This document shows, in pieces, positions 37,971 to 49,107 of a stretch of DNA of 64,000 bases. Under the pieces are notes generated by a model. That model did not search any database. It was not told the DNA's origin and was given only the letters and a program-made list of their open reading frames with translations. Each line of letters starts with the position of its first letter. The first letter of the stretch is position 1. The stretch spans positions 6,892,501-6,956,500 of the forward strand of contig NC_134770.1 of the NCBI RefSeq assembly GCF_050436995.1. The letters run 5' to 3'. This stretch comes from Anticarsia gemmatalis. Lineage: Eukaryota; Arthropoda; Insecta; Lepidoptera; Erebidae. Both the position numbers and the translations under genes were made by a program.

Positions 37971-39252
37971 ACAACATGTTATGAAAATAATTGTTTAAAC
38001 GGTGAAGGAAATGATTGTCACGAAAGCATGCGAGAGTTATTAAATACAGTTCTTAGAGGAGAGAAAACTCCCCGACCCGCACAGGCCAGATTTGTGGACT
38101 CTAAACCAAAAATATTAAGAAAAGACCAGCAGGGGAACAGTAATGAGAAGTTTATGTGACAAACATAAAACTGGTTGTTGTTAATGATCAATGGCAGTTC
38201 ATTTGCCTTTACAAGTCACCAACATCACTAACTAATCTAAGCACAAAAAAACGCATTAGCAGATCCACTTTTCCTTACAATGCCGACCTGTATGCAAAAC
38301 AGCCCAGACAATCCAAGTAAAAGTCAGCTGTAGTGACGTCATTGAGAACAATCGTTTAAATCGTTTTACATAAGTGTTACGACACGAGCGTTACTGGTAA
38401 TGTCGTACATTGCGTTGTAAGTGGAGCAGCGGAAGGTAATAGCTCACGAGACGGGGAGATGGTTGCAACATTCTTTTTTAGTATCGTTAAAGATCGATCG
38501 CTTTGTAGTTTGTAAATAAAATTGTGTAGGTTATTTTGACGTGTGGTTCTGGGGCGTAAAAGAATAGGTCAACTGGTGGTTGACTTAATTAGTACTTACA
38601 TTAAAAAACTAAATAAAGTGGTGATAAACTTGTTGATAGTAGGCACCAAGGGAAGGCACTATAAAACAATCCCATAGATGCAAGGAAATTCATCCTGAAG
38701 TCTGCCAACTACTCTCGTTAATTCTTCAAAACAGTTGGGGGCGGAAACGTCACCACAAAAAAACTTTTTCTTGTAGAAACTAGAATTATTACCCCTAAAA
38801 TCTGTAATATCATCTCATTTTATGTTATAATGTTTATGGTAAACATAGTGTCAAAGCCCAAACCTAGGACTTTACTTCCGAAGTTTACGAAATAGAACTG
38901 ACCTACCGTGGTACAATGATTCTAATCCTACCAATTGAAAACAGACTGTCAAGTATTAAAATAGACTATCTATACTATGTAAGTAAGAGCTTTAAAACCC
39001 TTGAACATCAATGACAACGTTTAAACTCAATGTTGACATTGCAATCGAATGGAAGCTAAAACGCGATACAGAATCGATCCAGTCGAGTCGCAATAGTTAG
39101 AACAAGCTGCTCATAGTTATTGTTTGCTATGAGGTTTACTTATCAAGACTATTACTACGAATTCGTACGTCCGTTACGGGGTTTCCTACCTAACTGATAG
39201 GTAGGAAGAATAAAAAGAAAGGACTGTCCCTGTGGTCTCCGCGATAGTGTAT
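37971..39252. other. Non-coding stretch
   Basis: Nothing recognised. 38390-38465 is somewhat GC-richer. Confidence 0.45.
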
Positions 39253-39406
39253 ACTAGCTGACCCGCGCAATTTCGCTTGCGTCACATAAGAGAGAATGGG
39301 TCATAATTTTCCCCGTTTTTGTAACATTTTTCGTTGCTACTCCGCTCCGAATAGTTGCAACGTGACGTTATATAGCCTTAAGTCTTCCTCGATAAATGGT
39401 CTACCC
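39253..39406 (+). mobile_element. (GTTT)n-tailed retroelement-like repeat, copy 6 (3' truncated)
   Basis: Starts ACTAGCTGACCCGCGCAATT and stops after CTCGATAAATGG. The final third and the tail are missing. Confidence 0.7.
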
Positions 39407-40167
39407 ATGATGTTGCCTTAGTATTTACCTATGTTATAAATGGTATAGTTCTCTATATTACATGGTGTGTTATTATTATCGATTATAACGTATCTGCTAC
39501 TAATAATATACGTACACCTGCCTCTGAATCATCTGTTTACGACTGACAATATAGATTTGAGTGACGTCATCTTTGTTATCCATAATCCCTGAATTTACTA
39601 ACCCTTCAGCTTATACACTTAAATACGATTCAATTTATTTGGGTAATACGGTAAATACAAACCTTACATCCATTTTAGTGTCACACTATGCAGCAATATC
39701 TTGTTCAGGGGTAATCTACGGAAAACCACATCGTGGTAGGCTAAGAATATGTTAGCGTGCCGACTAGGACACCTATTTGGATTATTGGCAAAAAATAGCT
39801 GATGCTATAGACAAGTGGAAGAACTTGAAGGAAAAAAAATCCGGAGCTGCTAAACTGATTCTAGGTAGGTATCTTTTCACCAATATAAATCTTTATTATT
39901 CACAGCTTTCCTCTACTCACTGTTGGGTAAAAACCACCTCCCATTCACATCAACCATTCCTGTTCCATGGAACTCTTGGGTTTCATAACAAACGTTACTT
40001 ATCCCTGATTAAAATACCTACCTTAGGTCATAATATTATATCTCGAAATTAACCCACATACATAATGATAAATCTTTCAATGCGCCATTCTTATAATAAA
40101 TCTATAGCATAATTCTCTCATTCAGAGTCCTGTTGCATACAATATGCATAGGTAACATGTTTACATC

Positions 40168-40203
40168 CATATATACATACATACATACACACATACATAC
40201 ATG
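40168..40203 (+). repeat. (CATA)n microsatellite
   Basis: Run of ATAC/ACAC units, eight or nine repeats with one CACACA interruption. Confidence 0.75.
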
Positions 40204-41754
40204 AAATCTGTTCTATATACCACCACATTTAATATTGTCTATCGCAACAATCAGCATCATCTTCATCCATCATCGATCGAGACGAGATATGATTCACTCA
40301 CGTATTCCTCATTATAATATAACTAAATGTAATAACTTGTATTGGTACTAATAGATCGTTAACGAGATTTCGTTGTACCGTGGGTCTGTGGTAATGATGA
40401 AATTAAGACAGTAGTTTAAGTTAGGAGTGTCGTAGCAAATTGAGACTTTAGATAACTGTTTAGGCAATAGGCAGTAAAAGAACAATCAAATACGGTATAC
40501 TAACTACTAACAACAGTCCATACCGTGCCACGGATGGAAAGCCTGACCTTCCCTCTTCAATCACTAATTAAATATTATTTTTAACTAGTGACAAGATCAA
40601 GGATAGCATACTTATTCATAAAACTACGTAAATATCTTACATTTAAAAAACGTTTTCCATAACGCATATTGTTTAAGACCAAGGACGGGATCAACGGCTA
40701 CATTAATTACAAACTCATATTATTATACACTTTCATTCATATAAATACAAATAGATTATCTTAGTCTCTATATTTTTTTATTTGTACAAAACACAATTAA
40801 CTCAAAACAAAACCGTATTGCTGTACAAACAGCACTTGAGCTGGATATTCCACTGACACGACAGCTCGGAAAGTCGAGTGGCGTGAAAAGCTTATAACTT
40901 AGTTTCGAAACTACGTAGCCCAGTTACAAAAAATATAAGCACGTGAAAATTCCATGCAAATGAAACGTCAGGCAAGTTTTTCAGTTAACTTTTGAAACCG
41001 CAGTCAAGGGCTGGGGAGGATTTTTTTTGCAATTCATTATGTCACAGCCTCGTTATGGCTTGGCATGGATTTAAAGCCGGGGTTATTTTTTAGGGTAGTG
41101 TTAATTTGTGCAGATTTATGTGGTAGACAATAGGTGTTAGGAGATAAGTGACTAGAAGGAAAATAATAAATGATTCAAATTCAGCAGAGGATCTGTGCGA
41201 AATCTGTAAGTAGTATCCACTCCAGGTTTCCAACAAAGGTAAGGTTTAATTAAAAAATCGAGACCTTACTAAGCAGCAAAAGGCTGTAACATCGCAAAAA
41301 AATCATCTTCATCATCATTTTTTTGCTATGTAAATAAATAAAAAAAAAATCCCACTAGTAATCTAAATTTTTGTTACTTAGACTTGTGCTATACCTGTCA
41401 TGTGACAATATTGGAAATTGACTAATAAAACGTTAATTAGAAACCGTTTAAGTTCATTTTTAACCTTGACATATAAAAAGTAATAGCCCTTCTATGAGTA
41501 ATGACGACATTTTACTAGAAGTGTGACTCGACAATCAATACTAACTAGTATAACAAATATGGATGTGTGTCTGTCTGTAACGCCTTTACTCCTGTATAGC
41601 TGAACATAGGTTCAGCGATCTTTTGCAGGACTAAAAATACATATACACCGCAGAAGGCAATGTGTTTTCTTTACAAAAATATCAACGTAAGCAGTTTCTT
41701 TTCTCTCTTTATAAAAATCATCTCTCGCATTAAGAACTACTGCTGTTTTGCGAC

Positions 41755-41885
41755 GACTTTTACAAACATACAAACAATGGACACAAAAACAAAAACTAGA
41801 CTCGAAACAACTATTTGTGGGTCGCACAAATATTGGAATCGAAACGCAATGGTAAACTTTTAACGCAATGGTATTGGCGTGGCGA
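41755..41885 (-). mobile_element. tRNA-derived SINE copy, diverged
   Basis: Complement of the same body: TTTTACAAACATACAAACAA, GACTCGAAACAACTATTTG, then GGAATCGAAACGCAATGG as damaged B box. Confidence 0.5.
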
Positions 41886-43504
41886 CAAACTTAACCATTG
41901 CGACACGGAGTACATGCAATATTACGTACCTGGTATTAATCAGGTAGGTATTACGGAAAAGTTTATTTAAATATCTGGATAATTGATTGTCCCATATTCC
42001 TAGTACTACAATTATAGCTCGGATAATAATGTTCGACCTCATTAACTGCTACTAAAACGGTAATATTGTGTATTTTCCCTGTCTGGTACAAAGGTATTTG
42101 CATTTAATTGCTCATTTACTAAAACAATCACTAATGCATTATGCAAGTGACTTTCGCTTAGGCACTGTAGAGATACCAAGCAAATCAACGAGATGAGTTG
42201 GTGAACTAGGTATGCCCTTGCGCAAACAACGTTTCAGTTGTCATTCTAATCTATGACTACCAGAACTGACTTCGCCATATGGCAAAGAAGGAATTATTTC
42301 CAGATATTCACAACGTCTTATGAAGAACCCATCATTAACTTGCATATTCTTCGTACCGATTATTCATTACCTTTGCGCGAAAGAAATTATTCACTCCTTA
42401 TGCCTGAACCATCTTTAAAACAAAGATAGGTACGCAAAAACAACTCCTTCCTTACAGACAAGTAAAAAGTGTAAATGTAAATGTGACACAGTTTAAATTG
42501 TCAGCACTTACTAGAGCTGGTACGTAGGCAGGTAGGATAAGTGAAGCCAGTTGCACTGACTGGTTTGTTTACTATACATCATGGAACTTGAAATAGGTGA
42601 CCGTTTAGATAGGTAATTAAGTGTAGTTCGTGTAAAAAAAAATGTGTCTTCATGTTTTAAACGGTGCGTTGAAAATCAATCCCGTTTTTCAGTTAGGACA
42701 GCCGTCTTTAACCCATCCAAAATACATTCCGGACATTAGAAAAACTTAGCACCTGTTTTATGGTTCATGGATAAGTGTAGAAAAACCTATCCGACACATT
42801 AAAGTGACCGGTAAATGTATGAAAGCAACTGCCTAATTTCCACCTGAAAAGCTAACCGATTTATTTATTTTACAAGTGACACCAGATGACACTGGGGTTT
42901 AAAAAGTGGAGTTTCTTAGTATCGCGGCCCTATGTTGAAAAGACGGGATTTTATTATATAAAAATAGCGCAGGTTATCCTCACAATAATCAAAGAAACAG
43001 CTACACAAAGAATCACAAACGCATTAAACACAGATTTATATAATTAAACGGTGAGTAATAAAGCAAGTGATCTTTCAATTGTATACTGCATCACACCAAT
43101 TACACTCGTGACCTATCAATTAGTCACAAACTCGCGTTTTTCTCAGTACACGCTACGCACAACATCATGAATGAATGGCACTTCCTTGAACCCGCTCCCA
43201 CTGCTTCTATTTACATTTTTTTTAACGAAAGTATATAGAGCGGTTTATGATTTACACGATTGATTGGTCGCATTGATTGATTAGTACGTCAGTGTGGTGT
43301 TTATAAATGTGTGATTGTTAAGTGAATCGGAACAGAGATTTGAAGCTAGATTCCGAGGTCAGGCTAAGTGCTATTTTACAAATTCCGGTACATTACTAAT
43401 GGTAGCCGGAAGCTTGGTTAGTTATTGGACCATTAGACTGGTCTAATATTACAAACGAATAACTTTATAGTTCTATCCGTTTTTTCTTTTCACTACATTT
43501 TCAT

Positions 43505-43680
43505 TTATCTTTAAACCCATTAATGTCCCACTGCTGGACAAGGGTCTCCTTCAAAACGAGGAAGGGGTTAGGCCTTGAGTCTACATCAATGGCCAAGTGC
43601 GGGTCTTTGCATGCCTTCAATAAACGAATTTTAGGTATGCAAGCCTACTTACACTTCTTACTTACGTTACTAATATTAAG
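43505..43680 (+). repeat. 'GGGTTAGGCCTTGAGTC' interspersed repeat
   Basis: TCCCACTGCTGGACAAGGGT, GAGGAAGGGGTTAGGCCTTG, GGCCAAGTGCGGGTCTTTGC, then TTTTAGGTATGCAAGC. A family I associate with lepidopteran genomes. Accidental open frame only. Confidence 0.55.
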
Positions 43681-44649
43681 AGAGCTTTCGTACACGACTT
43701 CCAAGCAAAGCTACTCCGCATTTAAAATGAAAGTCTTACACGGTACGAGAAATAACCGAAAAGCCCGCAATCCTTAACTTCGCCTAACGGTTATGCGGTT
43801 TCACTTCGTCGAGAGCCTAAAGATTAGCTCAATCAAACTGTACCACTTCGGAGCAGGAACCACAAAACCACAGGTGAGCTGCGTGTGTAAGGTAAAGACT
43901 TCTTGGTTTAGTAATTAAAGGTACTCAAGAGAACTGTTCTGACACAGAAATACGTTTTTTTAGATAATTCAAATGTCCTTTTTCATCCTATGTATGATAT
44001 ATAGGATCAATTAGAGTAAGATGGATAGACAGACGCGAATACGTCTAATTGGGCACAATTATTGAAAATGATGAGAGAAATAAATAAAAAAATAGCAAGG
44101 CTCGTGAAAATTTAAATCCTTGATCAGTCAATGGCGGTATCCTTGCTTCGTATTTGCTACGTAGGTAAGAAAAAAACATTATTATGTTATTCTAGAAGCA
44201 CCAATATCAAAACAAAGCAATAACACGCTAACTCTGTAATAAACCTAATTTTTGAACTTCACATTTTCCGCGCCAAAACATCAAACAATTCAAGGTAAAA
44301 TGAACTTCTAACCAGTATTTTTCAATCACAATACGACGACTGAATAAATAAAAAATAGATAGGTACTTTACCGAACTAAAAACCTCACTTTACACTTCAT
44401 CATTGTAACACACTATAACCACAACAAAACAGCACTACACAACTGTCATAATAATATAAATTTGTCCATTTGTTTATGTTCCCAAAAATGTTGTCAAAAG
44501 TCCTTCACAGAGCAGTCAGCAAACTATGTAAAATAATATTAATTGGAGTTAATTGTGTCCGTCCGTTGTGGAAGTACGAGTTATGTCATGTAATTTCGGC
44601 ATTTTATGCGTTTTGGTACTTACTTTACTTCATCGTATGGTTAGTGGTG

Positions 44650-44800
44650 AAGATTAAAAAGAGTGGCCAGGAGTTTGTTGCCAGCTTCTCATTGGCCCTA
44701 CCTTCCGAACTGGCGGTAAATTCACTCTCTGTATCATTCACTATCATAAGTGTCAGTATTTGACTTAAATAAATATGTAAATGATTTGATTTTGATCAGA
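44650..44800 (+). mobile_element. LINE/SINE 3'-end-like repeat with TGATTTTGAT tail
   Basis: GAGTTTGTTGCCAGCTTCTC, GAACTGGCGGTAAATTC, then AATAAATATGTAAATGATTT and GATTTTGATC. Resembles the 3' end of a widespread lepidopteran retroelement. A frame through 44470-44763 passes into it and is not taken as a gene. Confidence 0.45.
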
Positions 44801-44879
44801 GAAGCAGTTACATCACCTATTATGTGATCCTAAGGGTCCATTTTTAGTTCTAAAAAGCAGGCAATAACTTACAATAACT

Positions 44880-44965
44880 TTTTGTCGTATGGTTAGTGGT
44901 CAACCTAGTGTTGTTGTTCAAGCGAAAAGCCTTTGACATGACTTAATGATGATCTATACAACTTA
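44880..44965 (-). mobile_element. 5S-SINE family 3' fragment
   Basis: Complement of the family tail: CGTATGGTTAGTGGTCAACC, TAGTGTTGTTGTTCAAGC, AAAGCCTTTGACATGACTTA. Confidence 0.45.
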
Positions 44966-45579
44966 TAACAGAACACAAAATTTATGAAGGCACGTTAGAT
45001 ATAGCGATTTTATGTAATCTAGATATATTGTGTACGCCAAGGATCTCATGTCCGTATACCCAGCAGGGCCCTTCGTCTGATTCGATTGAATACTAAAGTT
45101 TCACTTAGGTAATATTTTATACCTTCCGAATAGTGTAAGTAAAATAATTGTACCTCAACAGTTATGCGAGAAAATTGAATTAATTTCCAGCAGGGCCCTC
45201 CGTGGTTTGAAGGTCTTCAGACCTGTAGTGTATGTGCCTGTATAGCGGTGCATTAGTACCTTTAGATTATCTTCGTTTTCTTGAAAAAAAGTTATTAGTT
45301 TATAAGAAATATACCTACAAAATGTTTATAATGCCAGCAGGGCCCTTTTTTGTTTTGGGGGTTTCAGTCCAAACAATCATATTTCCTAGCAGCATTCTAT
45401 TTGTACTTTTCAAAAAACTTATCGCTTAATTCAAATAATGAATAATAATAAGTAAATAAATCAGATAAAAAAAATCTAAAAAAATAAAATTACTCTGATA
45501 TCTAAAGATGGCTATACTTATTATTTGATTATTTATGTGATGCGACCAATGAAATAAAAATCAGTTTGTATGTTATACT

Positions 45580-45768
45580 AGCTGTTGCCAGCGACTCCAC
45601 CCGCGTGGTCAAATGAATGAGAGGTTTTACCGCGGTAAAAAGTAGCCTATGTCGCTCTCCAGTCTCCTAACTATCTATCTATAAAAAAAATCATAATTAC
45701 CATAACATCGCTACATAATACATAAACAAACTAACAAACACACTTTCGCATTTATAATATTAGTAAGG
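45580..45768 (+). mobile_element. SINE/RTE-tail-like repeat inside left arm of foldback
   Basis: Runs from ACTAGCTGTTGCCAGCGACT to TTTCGCATTTATAATATTAG, the usual beginning and tail of a common lepidopteran retroelement-derived repeat. A truncated inverted copy (46275-46398) sits in the right arm. Confidence 0.55.
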
Positions 45769-45943
45769 TTTAGGCAGGTACGTAGTTGAATATCTTCGAA
45801 AAACATATAGAATTGAATAATATAAAAAATTGAGGGTAGATGATAAAATTTGCCGATACCGTAGTGTATGGATGTCGCACATCAGTTACAGAGTTTCATT
45901 TGTGAGATTACGTATTGTCATTTAGAACTTATTTGTGATAAAA

Positions 45944-46195
45944 ATGGTTAGAAGAAAGAAGCTAGTGAAAAAAATACCTGTGAAAAGAGGTAAAAGAGCA
46001 GCAGTTAGTTTCATCGAACAAAAAATAGTGATTGAACAGTTTGAAGACAAATTTAAAAATTCATTACCGCCACCCAGTGACGTAGTTTATAGTGACATTG
46101 TGCGGCAACTTAACAAACGTATGACGGTTAAAGCAGTTTATTTATCTATTAAAAGAAACTATGAACTATGTAGGTACTTTTTTCGAAGATATTAA
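45944..46195 (+). CDS. Basic hypothetical ORF in the centre of the foldback element
   Basis: Reads 83 codons from ATG at 45944 (context AAAATGG) to a stop. The N-terminus is strongly basic (MVRRKKLVKKIPVKRGKR), like a nuclear localisation or DNA-binding tail. A helical-looking stretch follows, with IVRQLNKRMTVKAVYLSIKR near the end. A possible splice donor (CTAT|GTAGGT, 46169-46170) lies just before the last residues, so it may be a first exon. I do not recognise the family. It could be the N-terminal part of a transposase or a captured host exon. Confidence 0.4.
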   Translation: MVRRKKLVKKIPVKRGKRAAVSFIEQKIVIEQFEDKFKNSLPPPSDVVYSDIVRQLNKRMTVKAVYLSIKRNYELCRYFFRRY

Positions 46196-46206
46196 TATAC
46201 GTACCT

Positions 46207-46275
46207 GATATAACATACGAACTGATTTTTATTTAATTGCTTGCATCACATAAATAATACAACAATAAGTATATG
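46207..46275. repeat. Divergent direct repeat inside the 45-47 kb foldback
   Basis: This stretch (TATAACATACGAACTGATTT...) repeats 46397-46463 in direct orientation with some mismatches. The two copies bracket the SINE-like fragment 46275-46397. Confidence 0.6.
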
Positions 46276-46984
46276 CGATGTTATGGTAATTATGATTTTG
46301 GAGATTTATGAGACTGGAGAGTGACATAGGCTACTTTTTACCGCGGTAAAACCTCTCATTCATTTGACCACGCGGGTGGAGTCGCTGGCAACAGCTAGTA
46401 TAACATACAAACTGATTTTTATTTCATTGGTCGCATCACATAAATAATCAAATAATAAGTATAGCCATCTTTAGATATCAGAGTAATTTTATTTTTTTAG
46501 ATTTTTTTTATCTGATTTATTTACTTATTATTATTCATTATTTGAATTAAGCGATAAGTTTTTTGAAAAGTACAAATAGAATGCTGCTAGGAAATATGAT
46601 TGTTTGGACTGAAACCCCCAAAACAAAAAAGGGCCCTGCTGGCATTATAAACATTTTGTAGGTATATTTCTTATAAACTAATAACTTTTTTTCAAGAAAA
46701 CGAAGATAATCTAAAGGTACTAATGCACCGCTATACAGGCACATACACTACAGGTCTGAAGACCTTCAAACCACGGAGGGCCCTGCTGGAAATTAATTCA
46801 ATTTTCTCGCATAACTGTTGAGGTACAATTATTTTACTTACACTATTCGGAAGGTATAAAATATTACCTAAGTGAAACTTTAGTATTCAATCGAATCAGA
46901 CGAAGGGCCCTGCTGGGTATACGGACATAAGGATCTCTACTAAAATTTTCGGACTATAACACACTACCAGTTAGATTTCGAACT

Positions 46985-47140
46985 CGTCTATCTATAAAAC
47001 TAAAAGTCGGATTTGAAAAAATCTTTTGGCATATGATAGCCACGTTTATTAAGAAGGCTGTAATCTATCTAACATCACGCTATAACCCAAAGTGGAGTAA
47101 TCATCGTAAACACGAGTGAAATAGCGAGGCAGATCTATAG
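46985..47140 (-). mobile_element. Decayed relative of the (GTTT)n-tailed repeat
   Basis: GTCGGATTTGAAAAAATCTT, AAGAAGGCTGTAATCTATCT and AACATCACGCTATAACCC follow the order of the family, with many changes. Confidence 0.4.
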
Positions 47141-47279
47141 CTCATAAACCCTAAGGGCCTTGAACACGATGCCTTCGGCTACGCACGTTTTTGATAAGTA
47201 ATCAGTGTGTCTTATATGTGAAGTATTGTTTATAGATACACTTTGTTTTGTTCTAGCGTACAGTAATAAAAGCTTTAGA

Positions 47280-47640
47280 TACATAATACATACATAAAAT
47301 CACGCCCTTTTGCCCATAGGAGTAGAAATTTAGTTACATACATACATAAAATCAAGACATTTTCCCATAGGGGTAGAAAATGACAAGAGAACGCAACTTG
47401 GTACGACCCTTACAAACTTCCTTAGCCTCATTTTTACCTTACAAACATACAAACAACGGACACGAAGCACAACCACACTCGAAACAATTATTTCTGTATC
47501 GCACAAATAATAGTCCCATGTGGGAATCGAACCCACGACCTCCCGGCGAGGTGACTTAAACCACCGTGCCACGGAGGCATTCATCATTCACATCCACACA
47601 TCTTGTCATACAATCCTGTCACTATGCATCGGACCTTTTT
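47280..47640 (+). repeat. 'CATAGGGGTAGGCAG' repeat, head duplicated and split by a SINE
   Basis: The head block (CATACATAAAATCACG...CCCATAGG) occurs twice, at 47287 and 47338. The body reads to CTTAGCCTCATT and resumes at TCATTCACATCCACACATCT after the inserted SINE 47433-47583. Confidence 0.6.
47433..47583 (-). mobile_element. tRNA-derived SINE with intact B box, nested in another repeat
   Basis: On the minus strand GCCTCCGTGGCACGGTGG (A-box-like) is followed by GGTTCGATTCC (perfect B box, 47523-47533) and a body ending in TTTGTATGTTTGTAAG. TCATT flanks both sides (47428-47432 and 47584-47588). It interrupts the repeat 47280-47640, whose two halves fit together across it. Confidence 0.65.
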
Positions 47641-49000
47641 GCAAGACATTGATATGATTTGTGTATGAACAAGCAATATCTATAAGCTTTAGTTTTGCTA
47701 TTTAATTCTAGCTTATAGAAAGAACCAAGGACTGCGTTGTTACGTCTCCATCACACTGTCTTCCATATCTCTTGTTTTAATTATTATCTTCCTAAAAACT
47801 GCTGTTATAATCAAACAAAAAGTGGCGTTTTCTTTACCCCTATAATGATAATAAACGCGACTCAATTTCTGACTGTAAACCTATTGCACATTTAACTTAA
47901 ACCTTGCAATATTAACGACATAATAAAATAATGTATCAATCTCATAAATCGTAATACAAGTGCGTTAAAGTACCAAAACGAGAAATCACTTCATCAAACG
48001 CTAAAAAACTTTGGACATTTATAAATGCAATTTTAAGAAGAGCATAAACTCATAACTACTTCATACTATAGTACTTATATGTGTACCATACGTTTTTGAG
48101 TTAAAAACGCCGCGTGGGCGAGACGGTTGGTCGAGTGTAAAATATGAATGTGAGTTATGTACGGCAGGATATAACTGCCACATGTATGGAGTCACAGGAA
48201 CTGGCCTGACATTGCTCAATCATAGTCTTTAGCTATTCTGACTGCCTATGTAACTTTACAAACATTTAGTTCTCATGGTGCATAACAGCATATATTTCTA
48301 GGAAGATTATATCAAAAGAGTTAAAAAGGAATGGCCAGAATAGTCATGAATGCACTTTGCTGAATAAAGTGCATTCTACTGCTGAAATGGTTTAGCAGGC
48401 ATTTCTTATCTAGTTTAGCGTGCCAAAACACCTGAGATTATTTTTATGAAGTTGGAAGCTCCACACAAAACAGACTGAATAAACCTGGTTATCAATAAGT
48501 TTCAAAAGAATGAGTATAATCAGGGAATTTATGATCAGACATATGGGAATTCTATGGGGTAGGGATGTACAATGCTATATTCAGCAATTGATGAGTTTTA
48601 GTTGACATGATGATGATAACACAATAGGTACTCAGGTAAAGCTCATATCATTCAAAAGTTTAAGCTAAAGATTCACCACTGATGATCAGAGACTTTCATA
48701 TAAAGAAAACATGTTACAAAAATGACGAAATAACTACAGCCATAATAAATAATGTCCATCAATTATTTCAACAGAACAGAATACAAATTAATATGAATAT
48801 AACTGTGAACTACCTTGAACAGAACCAGTTAAAGGATGGACATATGACAGGTGGGAGCGGCCATTTAAACACAATTGTTTTGCAATAATTAAATACATGA
48901 CTCTAGGGTTTACTTGTTTGTCATATTTGGTACTAGTTTTTAAATTAATTACCTAGATTGGTAGGTATGGTAAAAGATATTTTATATGACAAGTGCTAGA
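47641..49000. other. Non-coding stretch
   Basis: GCCGCGTGGGCGAGACGGTT at 48110-48129 resembles a SINE A-box region. Otherwise featureless. Confidence 0.45.
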
Positions 49001-49107
49001 TATCTGAGGCACATTTAGCGGTAGTTTATCTATTCAAACTGTCATATTTTATGAGCTTAAAAGCACCCAGAAAATGACCTAGAAAAGCACCTAGAAACCG
49101 GGGGTAG
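49001..49107. mobile_element. Palindromic CCCCGGTTTCTGA MITE, copy 7 (decayed)
   Basis: Only one arm is well kept (GCACATTTAGCGGTAGTTTA, CTATTCAA). The other reduces to CTAGAAACCGGGGGTAG. Confidence 0.55.

Larger units (their letters stand above)
39407..43504. other. Non-coding stretch
   Basis: Contains the (CATA)n run and one tRNA-SINE copy. No gene supported. Confidence 0.45.
45048..46928. mobile_element. Large foldback DNA element with about 650-bp inverted arms and 9-bp target duplication
   Basis: Left arm 45048-45711 and right arm 46275-46928 are inverted copies, identical over long stretches; the 65-codon frames at 45232-45429 (+) and 46547-46744 (-) translate identically. The element starts ATGTCCGTATACCC and ends with its reverse complement. 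The 9-mer AAGGATCTC flanks both ends (45039-45047 and 46929-46937), a target-site duplication. CAGCAGGGCCC occurs three times in each arm, like subterminal binding sites. Both arms carry a SINE-like piece (CTAGCTGTTGCCAGCG...). A 9-bp duplication with long arms suggests a Mutator-like or Foldback element; no transposase catalytic domain is visible, so it is probably non-autonomous. Near-identity of arms suggests recent insertion or gene conversion. Confidence 0.85.

Noticed and set aside
39769..39880. Reading WQKIADAIDKWKNLKEK as a MADF/Myb-like transposase exon
   Set aside because: Only a dozen residues look suggestive; surrounding domain and splice context are missing.
44470..44763. 97-codon hydrophobic frame as a small membrane protein
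   Set aside because: The second half is a known-type retroelement 3' end, and the hydrophobic stretch is T-rich coincidence.
45232..46744. Identical 65-codon frames on opposite strands as a duplicated gene pair
   Set aside because: They are the same piece of the foldback arms, begin at a non-ATG codon (GTG), and have no protein-family features; identity is explained by arm identity.
47500..47590. Minus-strand tRNA gene
   Set aside because: Perfect B box, but the sequence continues into a SINE body and the cloverleaf stems do not close.
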